A DNA stretch of 64,000 nt from Sparassis latifolia (Eukaryota; Basidiomycota; Agaricomycetes; Polyporales; Sparassidaceae), in the NCBI GenBank assembly GCA_018466975.1, contig CM031562.1, positions 3,162,001 through 3,226,000 of the forward strand, read 5' to 3'. The number at the start of each line of letters is the position of its first letter. Positions within the stretch are counted from its first letter, which is position 1. Positions 1-12,011 of the stretch are shown one piece after another. Under the pieces are notes generated by a model. It was not told the DNA's origin, did no database searches, and was given only the letters and a program-made list of their open reading frames with translations. Both the position numbers and the translations under genes were made by a program.

Positions 1-256
1 CTTCCTACGGTCTCCATAGTACCGGATTATTAATACTATCATCATGCACCCTGCATGCACTGTCCAAGCCCCGGGACCCTCTGCATGTTGTGCAACACTC
101 ACAAAGGGTGTGGACATCGTTGAACTTGAACGTTCGGCCGTGCATTGCTCCTGGATGGACTAGGTAACGAAAAAGCATCATGTTTCTATGGTACTAATTG
201 ACTACACAGACCTATAAGCCTGAGCTCTGGGATGGGCCCCTACCTCCCAAGGCCGG

Positions 257-1133
257 ATGGGCAGGAGCCTGACCTTTATCCTGTTCCCGTTGGGCCTTAC
301 GTCAGAGGATGCCAAGATTGGCCGCATCGTTACCAATCTGTTGCTACCCAGGGAGTCCTATGTTCCAGAAGACTCCTCACCATTCATCCCGGATGACCTG
401 GTCCACGAAACGTCCCAGCGATCCGTACATAGCCTACTAGACTCCGTTACGAAGGTGGAATTCCGTTCCGCGCTCAGCAAGCTGTTTCATGCAAAGTACA
501 GCAAGTCTGGGCGCGAACATACTACCATCGACTGCGCTCTTACGCACAGTCGTTCCTCGCAATGCCGAGAATGTTCTCCCCGAGCTGCTCAAGGACGAAG
601 CTATTAGGGCCTGGATCAGGCGTCAAGGGAGCATGAAGCTGTATCTCATCACTGGCATCAAGCTCTTCGTGGACGCTCACGTCTCCACCGGGGAGGGTTC
701 GGATATGGATGCGCGCGCCGCCGCTACCTTTCCGTCACGGAAATAGCCGCGGGGGCCGCGCCAGCTAGCCTCCTCTTTCCCGGGGCTGGTGATATTACTG
801 TTGCAGGGTCAAGGTGCGGACATGCAGTTTCGAAGACGAAGTTCACTGCAATGGGCGAGACCATATTCGCAGTCGAGTATCGCCAGCTGAAGAATTACAG
901 AAGGCTCGTCTTTGGATATGGCTTCGAGGGTGTTCGCCTCCGGCCTGCCGTTCCTCCCGGGACGGAAAGAGCAATAAGATGAGTAGAGGCGAAAAGGGTG
1001 GGAACGTGCGTGGCCACACAATACCTGCATATCCTCATGGTTGACGACTTCTTGCCGAACACTGGAGTGTTTGCAGTGGAGGGAAATGGTCATGAAGTCT
1101 GGTTTCTGGGAGCCGAAAAAGGCCAAGCAGTGT
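257..1133 (+). pseudogene. Decayed copy 1 of the 324-aa paralogous family (possibly gasdermin-like)
   Basis: This is a broken relative of the intact gene at 25393-26367 and is closest to the copy at 19650. The first about 90 codons keep the family N-terminus (TFILFP, AKIGRIV, LLPRESYVPED). The frame is lost at about 530-545, where copies 2 and 3 read SALSRTVVLRNAE. The family frame resumes (LYLITGIKLFVDAHVS) but meets a stop just after FPSRK at about 744. Out-of-frame homology continues to a C-terminal VDDF/EVWFLGAEKG tail ending near 1133. About 130 bp of 3' flank (CTGAAATCTATCTACCT and neighbours) also matches copy 2, so the duplication took flanking DNA and was not retroposition. A functional product is unlikely. 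See the intact copy for the functional hypothesis. Confidence 0.75.
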
Positions 1134-1469
1134 GAAGTAATGGTGTGTGGACAACGCAGTACTGCGTGTGTTTACGTTCAGGCTGAAATCTATCTACCTT
1201 TAGGCTGTTGACACCACGCTCTACGGACTCCGGGATTGTCCTACACGTACAATTTCGTAGCACACGGTTGAGTACCTGATAATACTGAGACTATAACCCC
1301 TCGTTCATCACAATGTCGGCTCTCATCGTCGTGTTGCTCTTCCCCACACAGATCTTCGTCATCGCAGGGCAGACAATGTTTCGGACGTTATTAGCAGGCT
1401 CGACGGGCGTCTACATGCCTGACGATGGTCGCCACTAATATTGACGGGTTACCAAATTAGCGGGTAGAA

Positions 1470-2430
1470 GAAATGTTTCGCTCGTTCCCGATGATTTGTT
1501 TCTTCGCATACTCCCCTGGATGTCCTCTATCATATATGCAGGGTTCATGTGCAGCAAGGACCTCGTGGAGTCACCGCCTGCACCTTCTGTCCTTGTGCTT
1601 GCTGCACCGCTCACAGGGCTCGAATACTTGTCTCTGGATTCTGGGTCTTCCTGCAGCTTGCGCAGGAGTTCGCAGGCAATGTGAGCTTGCCGTTGGTTGA
1701 GGCGGTGCAATGGCTGCGGGTCGAAGACTTTCCCCTTTGCGAGCTTCGAGCGGGCGGACGTCCCCACGACACATTCAATGACCTTTCTAGCCCAACGTCA
1801 ATTTTCTGGCTCGAATTCCTCGTTGCCAATATCCAGTGGAGCGGAAGGCGTGGGGGAGAAATGTTGCACGGTAGCCGTACGGTATATTGATGTGGTATTC
1901 CACAGGATTCGCAACTGACTCGTGAGCTCAAGAGTCATTTCAATCTCGGAGTGAACATACTTGCAGGTGAGTCGCTCATTTTTGGCCTAGTTGTTCACCG
2001 TGGGGCTCCTCTATTCCATTCTTGCAAATTTCTGCGCTCACTTCTATCGTATGGTGTGCCCTTGTTACCTCTAGGGCTCAAGCTACTTCACTGGACTTCT
2101 TGAAAATTCGTTCCAACTGCTTGGCTTTTTGATCGATCTATCGCGGGAACAACTTTTCGACGATCAGCGATCGACCACCCACCTTCATGCATCTTCGCGG
2201 AATCAAAATCGACCTACGGCCCCTGAACGCCGCCATAATTGGCTCTCTGAAGGCTTCGTAAAACTGGCTGAATATTTTCTAGCCATTCGAGATAGGCTGT
2301 TAAGCGTTCCACTCATGTTGATGATCGCACCGCGCACAGGTTTCGCTCGTTCGAGGATGCGATGTCGAATTCAGGAGGCGGCTGACGAATTGTACTTGGA
2401 TGACAGTAGAATATTCTGATCAAGATCGGC
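1470..2430 (+). pseudogene. F-box/LRR-type gene remnant
   Basis: The reading VSLVPDDLFLRILPWM at about 1474-1521 looks like the first helix of an F-box, the Skp1-binding domain of SCF ubiquitin ligase adaptors. Downstream pieces in shifting frames (LPLVEAVQWLRVEDFPLCEL; HLRGIKIDLRPLNAAIIGS at about 2180-2260) resemble the leucine-rich tail of basidiomycete F-box proteins. In-frame stops and frame shifts interrupt every stretch, so this is annotated as a remnant. The part from about 1960 has a second diverged copy at about 27880-28450. Confidence rests on the F-box motif and on the general pattern, not on any full-length match. Confidence 0.4.
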
Positions 2431-2800
2431 GCACCAACGAGTACACGAGCACGCATCGAGCAGACCGGAATGGAAGGGCAGACTGAGGTGAGAACAGCTT
2501 TGCTGTGCCTAACGCTTTGCCGTTCCGCGTGAGAGCGTTGAACGCGAGCGCGAGCTTATCACGTCATGGAGCTCGAGCTAGGCTGTGGTTGCGCAGCCGA
2601 CGCCTTTTTTACAGGCTAGCCAGCCTTGAACCCTCTGTAAGCGACTATGTAGATTATACCTTACCACATAGAATGTATGCGGGGTATGCAGAATACATTT
2701 TCTCCTGCATAGGAAACTCGCGCAGGTACGCTGGACGCCATAACGACACTAATACAGTTCCAGGATCCACGGTATCCTCCAGTCCTGGCAGCACAGACAA

Positions 2801-3604
2801 TCACGGCCCGTTAATCGGGTTCCAGCTGATAGCACCCGCCTCGCCCCGGTCGAGCGCGTCGAGCTTCGCCATGTCTCCCGGTGAGATCTCGAAATCATAC
2901 AGGGCGGCTTTATTGTTCCAGAAAGAGGGCTGTGGATCAAGCTTAAGAACAGATCCAGGGAATCTGCAGGACACGGTATAAGTGAATTCATGCTATGCAT
3001 AGAGAATTGGATGCGCACCGAAGCTGAACCACTTGAGTGAGTTGTCGACTGCCTTCAGCGTGTTGGCATAGCCATGTTCATCGGACATGACCTTTATCGC
3101 TATATAGGACAAGCATGGGTTAGAAAGTAGCAGGGACATATAAATCAAGAGGTGAGGCAACGAACGCACTGATGAAGATCTCTTCACGGAGGAAACCACT
3201 CTCTCGGACGGCATTGCCAACCTCGGCTTCATTGGCGTAGAATCGCGTGGAGTTGAGGTGTCCGAGTCTGGAGAGCCATAAGTGTAATAAATTGAAAATA
3301 AATCATGCAGAGAGCAGCACCTGTAACCGTGCTTCAGCGAGCAATACAAGTGGTCACGCAGTTCAAGTTCTCTGCCACCGAGTCCGAGTAGGGGCATCGT
3401 ATGGCCTGCACGAAACATATATTATAAATTTTGGTGAGGGGTGCTCTGAGTGTAATGAGAGTGTACTTACCGGAATACAGGCGGACTCGGACTGATGAAG
3501 TGATGCTGACTCCAGTATGGCGGAGGAGTACATTAGCGCCTCGAGTACACTCAGAAACTGAAGGACAGATGATAGCAGGCATCCAGCTGAAGGATGCGGT
3601 ATTC
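2801..3604 (-). pseudogene. Aldo-keto reductase with internal deletion
   Basis: Aldo-keto reductases are TIM-barrel NAD(P)H-dependent carbonyl reductases. On the minus strand the family start GHTMPLLGLG lies at about 3397-3368. An intron follows, then RFYANEAEVGNAVRESGFLREEIFIS (about 3235-3170, tetrad Tyr present), a further intron, KVMSDEHGYANTLKAVD (tetrad Lys) and LIHSPLSGT (tetrad His). Two nucleotides later, in another frame, comes ALYDFEISPGDMAKLDALDRG, then EAGAISWNP and a stop at 2801-2803. That is the AKR C-terminal end, so the central barrel (roughly 130 residues in family members) is missing and the two ends are joined out of frame. The tetrad Asp region reads GHLNSTR, not the usual DSA/DTA. 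The start exon is not certain. I judge it a clean deletion pseudogene. Confidence 0.75.
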
Positions 3605-4230
3605 ATACATGCAGGAGCAGTATCATGGCATCGTATTTGGAGAGAGCAGGGCGACGCTGTGGATCAGTAGGTGTAGAGAATAATCTTGCGAGGAAGAGCA
3701 AGGCCCAAAGCTTGCTTTAGATTGAGATCTTCCGGTCTGTGCTCATGCTCAGCGCTCAGTTATCATCACCAATGCCTTCTGGAATCGCAAGCCCACTGTG
3801 TATCAGGCACGGTAGATGGATGTGTATGGACACGGGCAAGTCTCCCATTAAAGTGCATTCACAGCTCGTGGGCCGTCACCATGCTATATGTCCCATCACA
3901 GACTGCAAGAATACGATACCGACATGTAACGCCGAGTAAGATAGTCATAGAGGACTAGAGGAGTGTACAGATGAGGACAAGTGTGGTTAGAGATCGGTGG
4001 CAGCAGAAATCTAATTGTAAGTTGAACCGCAGTACGGTCTATGAACAGAGAATGTGGTGCGGTGAGGCTCGAATCTATACTCTTCTGAATAAAGGCCGTA
4101 GAAGCTGTCAAAGGGGACGTAGACGTGCACAATTAAATTTGTGTTATATTCAGACATTTCAATCAGTACGGCCAACAGAAACATCGATCCTCCACATTCA
4201 CCACCCTCGGGCCAAGGCCACATCCATCTT

Positions 4231-4684
4231 CTAATGCACCGAGTTTTCCTCCAAGGCAACAGCTTCAAAGGTGTCCTCGCAAGGTTTGCTGAATGTCCGA
4301 AGCTTAGGGAAAGAGCAGACGAATGCCTCCTGTCCTCCGGGCCCTTGGAATTTGCAGTCAATGAGCTGCAGCTTGATGACGCTCTTGAACCTAGAGGCTA
4401 CATTTCCCAAAAATAGTCGCGAGACGCTGTTTGTCCGCTGTCCAGTCTATCCCACTGATGACCAGAACTGTGCAATCCTTGGCATTGGGGAGGTAGAGCA
4501 TGTCGTACATGACAGTGGATTGCGACTCATGGAGTTGGGGCAACCCTGCAGTGGTACCAGAGGGTGAGCTCGCCCTCTAATAAAACAGATACTGACCTGG
4601 CTTACCGCCCATCTGGATTAGCTGCACTTCAGACTGTCCTTCAGTGAGGATGAGAGCTTGCGCGGTGAGTTCTTGGGACATCCT
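4231..4684 (-). pseudogene. Fragment of an unrecognised LRR/F-box-like gene
   Basis: A start MSQELTAQALILTEGQSE lies at 4684. An intron joins 4606 to 4545 (GTAAGC...CTGCAG) with correct phase and gives MGGLPQLHESQSTVMYDML and LYLPNAKDCTVLVISGIDW. At about 4412 the frame breaks (IFGKCSL then a stop) and continues in the next frame as NVASRFKSVIKLQLIDCKF and FVCSFPKLRTF, ending at 4231-4233. The alternation of hydrophobic Leu and short strands resembles the LRR tail of fungal F-box proteins, but no F-box is present in this piece. Either the gene is frameshifted or a small unusual intron lies here. No function is assigned. Confidence 0.4.
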
Positions 4685-5384
4685 TATTCACCGTATCTGA
4701 AACAAGCAAGATGAGCATTGTCAGAGTGCTGCATGGAACGCGGGAGATGGGCACATAAGTCTACTTACTGTGGAGAAAGTATTCAGCAAGATGGAGATGC
4801 GTCGAAGCAAACTATGAGAGAAGATGGGGCAGCTGCATACCCGGTGCTTGTCTTATATACCTCGCCACCTGCGCCACTTCGTGCAGAAAAGCACAGCATC
4901 GGGAGACAATGGCAAAGCGGGATGCATAAAATAGCCGAAGCGGCCCTGCGCCATGCTTTGAGCCTCAATGGTCGAGAATTGTGAAGTGGTATAGGAACGG
5001 GTAACCTGTAGTTCTCCGGTGTTGAGCAGAGATGTGCACTGCTACTGAAGCTTGAAGCCCAGTCAAAAACCTGTATGACCAGAAAGGACGAGAAAGGAAT
5101 AAATATTAAGACGTAGAAATACTCCGTTTTGGTTCGAAAACTGGACTATTTTATTTTGAAAGCGGACAGCTTCAAAGAAAAAAGGAGCAGAAATATGCTC
5201 TGTATACGTGTTTCGAAACCGTTAGGCTCAGGTATATAACTGTCCGATGTCAACCAGATTCATCCTCGACCCATAGAATACATTCCATTCCCTTTAGCTA
5301 CACATCGATAGTCTTCGATAGACTGAGATGAGGTCCGTTGTCCTTCGATATCATCCGTTGCTGTCCGAGTAAGCCAGCGCCCGC

Positions 5385-5452
5385 CCCGTCGTGCTCGTGC
5401 TCGCGCCTGCCCCCGCCCCTGCGCCCCGCACCCTGCACCCTGCACCCTGCAC
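5385..5452 (-). repeat. C-rich low-complexity tract, G-quadruplex potential on minus strand
   Basis: The plus strand carries runs such as CGCCTGCCCCCGCCCCTGCG followed by three CACCCTG units. On the minus strand this gives at least four closely spaced GGG or GGGG runs with 2-5 nt loops, a standard intramolecular G-quadruplex pattern. It lies between two minus-strand gene remnants, and no gene is evident in it. Confidence 0.5.
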
Positions 5453-5602
5453 TGCGCTCACCTCGCTCCCCCTGCAACGTGCTCCATGCCCCACAACCGT
5501 CACCCATGCTGCCCGCCTCCACATGCAACAGAATTCGGATACCCAGCCACAACCCTGGGCATCGACATCAGTACGGTTCGAAAGAGAAACACGGAAAAAT
5601 AC

Positions 5603-6681
5603 CTAAGTCGCTTGAGAGGCACCTGCGATGTTCGCATTCGATTTATTAGTGGCCTTGGTCGCTCTACTAGCCTTTCTTTTTGCAGCCTCCTCCGTCTTTG
5701 CAGCAGTCTTCTTGGTCGCACTGAGAACCTCGTATTTCTGCATGCAGCGACAAGAATGAGTAAGGAAGAATACCATAGTACATTGCATTACCTTCCTGGT
5801 TTCTGCGTCTACAGCTGCCCAAGCAGCGCTGAATTCATCGCGTGATTTCCCTTGATTCATTGGGAGCCAGTCGATGGCAAACAAATTACTTGTGGGAGAG
5901 AGATTGGCAGTGAGCATGGGCAAACAGGCATAACCGATGTCACGTACGATGCATCATTAGGCTTGTTCGCTTTCATCTTGGGTGATTTGCACTTCGGCTT
6001 TGCAGGTGCATCCGCAGCGGTCGCTCCGAGATCACTATTGGCAGGTGCTACGCCCGTACCTGCCATACCACTTGCACTCGTAGTTTTGGACTGGGTGGGG
6101 AGAGAGTAAGGAGTAGGTGGATCGAACTCATCAGCACTGTAGAACCATCAGACAGTGAGTGAGATGCTCCCCAAAGAGAGGAGGTACATACAGTGGATCA
6201 AAAGGCTGGTTACGCAAATAGACGTGAGTATGAGAAGATAAACGCGAGCGTGAGGATGTGAGCCACAGACCACGACTAGTGGAATGCTTTGTGCATCTAC
6301 GTGCGTCGTGTGCAGGGCTACAACAGATGTGCTGGGGACAGTACTATCTGGTCGCAATTGAGTAGGATCTAAATGATAGAATAGAATAGAATAATGAGAT
6401 CGGTAATAGAATTAGTTGTACGCACCATCACCTGAGACGTCCATGTTGGCGGACTCGGAAGACGAGGCGTGAGGCTGATGTTCGGGCAGCCGAGAATCTA
6501 GCATGGATGATTGAATTGCCAGCGTGGCATCTATGTCGGCGGACGAAGACGAGGTGTTAGACTGAGTTTCTAGCAGTGGTGAATCTAACGTGGAAGACTC
6601 AGCACGGTTAGAGCAGAAAACTGAAGTAATATTGAAGGTACTATAGTAGTCGAGAGACGAGGTGGGACACGTCGATGGCAC
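5603..6681 (-). CDS. Hypothetical protein, Ser-rich N-terminus and HMG-box-like Lys/Ala-rich C-terminus
   Basis: This is a multi-exon minus-strand model. The first part is Ser/Thr-rich with an imperfect internal repeat (SSTLDSPLLETQ and SSMLDSRLPEHQ, each followed by an SSSxxADID/SANMD-like end). Later exons give ADEFDPPTPYSLPTQSKTT, then AKPKCKSPKMKANKPNDAS, joined by an intron (GTACGT...CACAAG) to NLFAIDWLPMNQGKSRDEF, then by another (GTAATG...ATGCAG) to KYEVLSATKKTAAK and a basic tail. Both of these splice joins keep frame. The segment NLFAIDW...EFSAAWAAVDAETRKKYEVLS has the size and Trp/Lys pattern of an HMG box, which would suggest a DNA-binding nuclear protein. That is an inference; the domain is short and divergent. 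The start and the 5' exons are uncertain. Confidence 0.5.
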
Positions 6682-6721
6682 GTCGACTGCACTGACAGTA
6701 GGAGGGCTAGCGAGACTAGAG

Positions 6722-9700
6722 TAATACTTTCGGACGTGTCGGTGTGCTCTCCGGGATTATGTCATGGTCCTAGCATCTGGGACACTTTGTTCCAGGACAG
6801 AGAAACTTTACATGACTAGTGATTCAAAAACGCGCTGCTAAAAACAGGCTGAGAAGACGATGTCAAGTCACATATAAGCGCCGAGTCTGTCGCATCTTCT
6901 ATAAGCTTAGATCTCCTCCGACTTATTCCGCTTGTCGTCGTTTGTATCCGTTCCAGACATACGGGTTTTTGACTGGGCTTGAAGTCTAGTGCTTGGCATG
7001 ATATAAAGAGAAGCGGGGATATACGTCAAAGCAGTGACAAGGGAACGGCGCACATCGTGAATGGGATAAAGTCTCATGCTATGAGCTTTCAATTAACATG
7101 AATCTACTGGCGCTCACGATCCAATCCACGTCGACAAGCATATTTGAAGTTGACCGCCATGCACTTATCTTTGAAGCGCTCTCGCCAATGCAACTCCTCA
7201 AAGCGTTCATCAATCCTTAGGCCTCCAGTCTCAGGGAGTTTCCCTCGCGTCATTACCTTATGGCCAAAGGCCGATACAACCAATGGGGAGTCGGAGGCAA
7301 TAATTAAGACATCAGTGCATCAGCGTTCTTGACTCAGATCTCCTCGAATTTGATAGTGTCTGTTAGCAAGCAACTTATAAGTCGTCTCGCTGGAGTATTT
7401 ACCTGGAAACGGCGGAAATAATGGACAACGCCCGAATCGTTTGGAGCACTCGACGCAGAGCGGCTTGGACGAAAGCTCGAGGAGTCGAAGGTCCACGTGC
7501 ACGCGTCCACTGGCACCGCGTTTCCTCCGTCTCCATTTTACCTCTCGATCATTTGTTCAAACGTTCTCGAAGACGAGTACTCAAGTACTCATCTAACAAG
7601 AAGTTAGGACATGCTAGCTGGTGGATCCTAAGCTTGAAGGTGTGACCCGTCGACATGTAGCTCCACCACCTCCGGATTCTGGTCGTACGAGGGTTGAATA
7701 CCTCACTGTGCGCACCGATCTTATAGCCCCGCTGTCTAGAATAAAACAACATGCACCAACGGCGGCAGGATCGATGGGTCCCCTCGGTTGCGACGATTTA
7801 GCGCCGTCAGTGTTACAGTTAAACCTTTCTGATTCCTGCGGCGCTTACGCTCTCAACCTGCTTTTCCACGGCCACAAGCTTGTTTGGCTCGGTCTTCTGC
7901 ACACTGCGAGAAAGGTCTCTGCTCTGCCTCTCTTTGCTGCCATCCATTCGTTTGGCGCAGTTCGACTAGCTTCTCCCTTCTTATCTGACGCCCACTGCTA
8001 CAGGAGCGACACGAACCCGCCACGCTCGCACGGAATCTTCCTTGCGTGAAGCACAAGTGCATCTCACCGCGGATGACCATATGAAAATCTTCCCCGTTGC
8101 GCTGCGGGAATATGGAGGCTTCCTTGGCAGACTCGGATGGAACCACGGCAACTCTGATGCGCACGTCTCGATCTTGCCTTGCGTGGTGTTTACCGTATTC
8201 TACGTCGTGAAAGCCGATTTCGTGCTGGCGGGGCGACCGAATGCTCGCGTCTCTTCACGTCGCAGCTTATATATCAAACGACTGCTGCCTTCTTACTCAC
8301 CCTCACGCCTTCTCGCGGTGTCAGCCGCTATCAAGAGCTGCACTCCACACGCGTTTTCCCGTCAGGGCGTCATGGCTCCGCCCACCTGCTGGACGACCCC
8401 CACACGGAGGCGCAGATGCAGCGCGGACGATGGACCGAGCGGTCTCAGGGCCCGAGGCGTGCGTTCTGCATTCTGCGTTCTGCGTCCGTGATTCAGAATC
8501 GGACGACTCCTCGCTCCTCGGAGCACGGCGCGGGGAAGACTCAGCGGAGTGGTGGGACAGATGGGCGCGGAGGGTTCTGGGACTTCAATCTGCGACCGTG
8601 GTCGCGCAGTTCTCTTCTCGCTGGCTGGATGGGATGGTTCCGAGTCGATGCACGGCGGAATGAAATGAAGGCGAATACGGTGCTCTGCATCAGTTTCCTA
8701 ATTCTACGTTACACGCTCGGTGCTGATATTTCGCTGTACGTGTCGTTCATGGCCCATGACCCTGCTTATCAGCCGCTCGCTGCCGCGCTTTGGATGGCAC
8801 ATGGTCAGGCCTGAGCAGCACTCTCCTTGTGCACTGTGAACCGGAGGGCAGCCTTCGGCCAGCTGCATGGCATCAGACCCACACATATCGCTGTCTCACG
8901 GCCCCATCTGCGTCCCTCGTTTCTATCCCGGCTCCGATCCAGAACTGCGGCAGGATGCCAGACTAGCGCAGCGGGGGCGGAGGCGTCGCTCCCTCGGGAC
9001 CGGCCAAGTCGCCGTGTTTAACGGGCGTGAAACCATACCTACTTTGGATGTCGTACGCGATGCAGTTCTTCTCAAGGTGACAACTGTCTCTGTAGAGTTG
9101 TCGCGTGCCTGCGGTCGACGTGCGTAAAGATTCCCTGCATAAAGTGACGTCGACCAAGGCTCAAGCCGATACAAATGAGCGAGGAGCGTTGCGAATCGAC
9201 CTCAGCGCATGTAAATGCGTGCGTGAACCGATGTTCCGAAGGAGCGTAGTCAAAGCGTAGGGGCCATTAGGTCCTTGTGTAATCACCGAGAAGGCAGATC
9301 TGCTCCATCCTTCGTCGCCGTTCCTCAGGATATTCTTGTTTATTCTTGTGGGTCCTCATACAACCGCCACCAAGCCGTTACAAAATAGAGCCAAACAAAA
9401 TCCTCTTCACTAGTAGGCCACTCTGCCAACGCGATTGTAGCGCAATGCACTCTGAAGCTGTTCTACTGGTACGGAGTGACACAATTTTACTTTTCAGAGT
9501 GCCTCACACTGTGGGCGTAGATACAGGTTGTATAACTCTCGACTCACCAACGGTCTAGCCGAACAAACGAGAACTAACCAGGAATCCTTGCTATACAGCA
9601 ATAGATGTTAAACTCCATAAGGTTGCCATGCTTGGAGGATTGACCTGAATGCTATAATCTTCCGTACGGCCACCGGTGAGTGAAGTCAGATCAGTCATGA

Positions 9701-10240
9701 CGCTTTGTTTGGTTGGGAAGAAGAAGATCTGGATCTCTCGCTATTGTGCTGTGCTGCGCATCTCAACGTTGCGTGAAAATTTTGACCATTGCTTCGATCT
9801 AGACAAAACGGGAAGTCGCTTTGTCCTCTGGCGACACCGTCTGCGTATAAAGGAGGCACTCCCTGCGGTGTTCTGCCTTCAGCTTTCCCCCCAACTTCCA
9901 CGCACTCATCATCCTTGCTACGCATCCCTTGGCTCAGCCATGACGAACAGAATTGTACCGCGGCTTTACGCGTCCTTACCACATTCCATTTACACTCTGT
10001 CCACTTACTACTCTCGATTGACTCCATATTCATTGACCTTGATGTGCGTCTTCCATCACCTCACCGATTCATATACTCACATATTAGCAGGGGTCTGAAC
10101 GGTGACCACAAGAGCAATAGGCTCGTTGTCGCGGCACTCAATGCCGAACCGATTCATGGAGCCACGATACAAGCGATTCATGATGACAAGCGCAGTGTGG
10201 CGGCGTTCTCCTCCGAGGGAAACGGTCAGAATGGTCATGC
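6722..10240. other. Long stretch without a recognisable gene
   Basis: Open frames occur on both strands, the longest 211 codons at 8179-8814 on +, overlapping others of similar length. None shows a family motif or an exon series with consistent phase. Base composition is unremarkable. It may hold decayed genes too degraded to name. Confidence 0.4.
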
Positions 10241-10246
10241 CTGCCA

Positions 10247-11188
10247 TTGCTGATTAAAATGGTGAAAGGTTATCGGAACGAAAAGACACTGTGGCTAGCG
10301 GACTGCCTCTTTGATGATCTGCAAAAGGTGGACCAATTGATTTATATGTTTCCGCGCCTAACTGCGTTACATACCCGCAGAGTGTACGTTAAGACACCTG
10401 GAGAAGCACAGAGTGCAGAGGCGCGACCCGTCCCCGAGGTTCACTTCCAGGAACTACTGGCTAAGATTAAGGCGGTCTTTGCATAGGAAGGATGCGTGGG
10501 ATGTGATCAAATGGGCCCACCCAGATGCACTCATCGACGCCTATTCGTTCATCGATAGTTTGTCGACGAGCGATGGAGAACACCGAGTTTATTATTGGAC
10601 AACTAGGGCTCGTTGGCTGGCAGTCATGTTCGCTTTCAGGCTTCATCGGTGCGTGCTTTGTCATACGTGTATTCCTCGCAGCATATGCTGACATCTCCGT
10701 AGCGATGTCACCCTCTCGAGTTGTGGTTTTTACCCCGACTTCGGCCAGAGTGCCGTGTATCCATTGCCGGCAGAGCCAAACTCTCCTTCGCCATTATGTC
10801 TGGGCGGAACATGTGTCCTTATGGCTTCTCTACAACGCCCTCCAGAGACCGGACGATCTCATCCTGGCAAATGTAGGACTTACTGAAATTCAGCTGATAG
10901 TGCAGGTATTTTATTTTTAATTCCTTTTGTAACAGTGTGATGTGACTGATCCGCTGATTGTCTGTAGTGGCCGGCCTACGAAGCCCAGCGCCTCGTTTCA
11001 GTAAACCTCCCCGTATCGCGCTGGACGCTCGCGACGTGCATTGCAAATCATTACAAGCAGTTCTTCGAGGTCAGTTCTGTGTTATTCTTTCTGTTGTGCC
11101 TGCATCGAAAGTGGCATAATTTCCTGTCTCTAGGATACTACGAAGAAGGAGCTCGCGGGCCCGTTTGCAACGGGGAGGGAGTGATCTG
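10247..11188 (+). CDS. Hypothetical protein with LRR-like and W-P-x-Y-E segments (partial model)
   Basis: An LRR-like segment (TLWLADCLFDDLQKVDQLI, then FPRLTALHTRRVYV) begins near 10270 and resembles tails of fungal F-box proteins. Further down the exon structure is clear. RPDDLILANVGLTEIQLIVQ ends at about 10915. A GTATTT...TGTAG intron leads to WPAYEAQRLVSVNLPVSRW and TLATCIANHYKQFFE. A GTCAGT...TCTAG intron leads to DTTKKELAGPFATGRE and a stop at 11186-11188. Phase is kept across both introns. The W-P-x-Y-E box followed by a Leu/Ala-rich helix is, to my recollection, common at the C-terminus of Agaricomycete hypothetical proteins. Whether the LRR-like part and the C-terminal exons belong to one gene is not settled. 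Confidence 0.4.
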
Positions 11189-11241
11189 AGCCCGAGTACA
11201 AGTGAGTGTATCTTCCACAGCTGCATGACAAGCCCTGACAT

Positions 11242-12011
11242 TTGAGCAGGGATGCTATACTCACCTCCAGCTACGTCACTCCTTTACCCAGGTTCGGACG
11301 AAGTGCCTTCCCATCTCCTGAGGGCGCCTTTCCATCTATGCGTATCGCGGGGCCATCTTCTCAATGCGATGGCTCACTACTCGACACCTTGAATCTGGAA
11401 ATGTCTGTCGTCCCTTTCCAATGGCCAACGCTCCTCTCCACTCGATGTCGGCATTTGTACAAAGTGAGCAAATGACACCGTCCATGCGGCGGCGGATATG
11501 TCATACGGATTTCCCCCACGGTAGGCATATTTGTGCTCATCATCCTCCCTTTGCTGTCCTTCTCCCTCACCTCGTCGGCCTCCTCCTTGCCTTCCTTCTC
11601 CTACTCGTCCTGATCTTCGCGTTTGTCTGCCACTTCCTCGTCGCTCCCTCGGGATCTCGTGGTCACAACGTCACTCATCCTGCCGGACATTCCATTCTCC
11701 CATGCATCCTCTGCCGGTGCTCAAGCGTTGACCGGCTCAACACCCCCTTCATCGTCCTCTTCACGCTCTTTGGACTTCCTCGCCATCTCCTCATCCCCAA
11801 CTCAGGACCTTGCTATCGAAACCTCACCCGTCATGCCCGTTCTCCCGTTCTCGCACGTACCTTTCGGCGAAGCTGAGGTAATTGTGAGCTTCACACCGCG
11901 AACGATGCAGGTTATGTCCCAAGACGTGTCCGGTTCTATCGAGGGGACTACCATGGTAATCACAGGTTGGCGGGATCGTGACGGAACTTCGCCTCAAATT
12001 GTTATTTATTA
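11242..12011 (+). CDS. Ser/Pro-rich hypothetical protein (low confidence)
   Basis: Frames here encode Ser/Pro/Thr-rich sequence with an imperfect duplication: RDLVVTTSLILPDIPFSH...GAQALT and QDLAIETSPVMPVLPFSH...GEAEVIV, about 80 residues apart. A duplicated segment that has stayed in frame argues for coding. The frame ends at a TAG at 12009-12011. The start is unclear; an upstream exon after a GTGAGT...GAGCAG intron at about 11201-11250 is possible. No domain is recognised. Confidence 0.3.

Noticed and set aside
8179..8814. 211-codon plus-strand ORF as a gene
   Set aside because: No family pattern, several overlapping frames of comparable length, low-complexity TTCTGC repeats inside, and no plausible splice partners.
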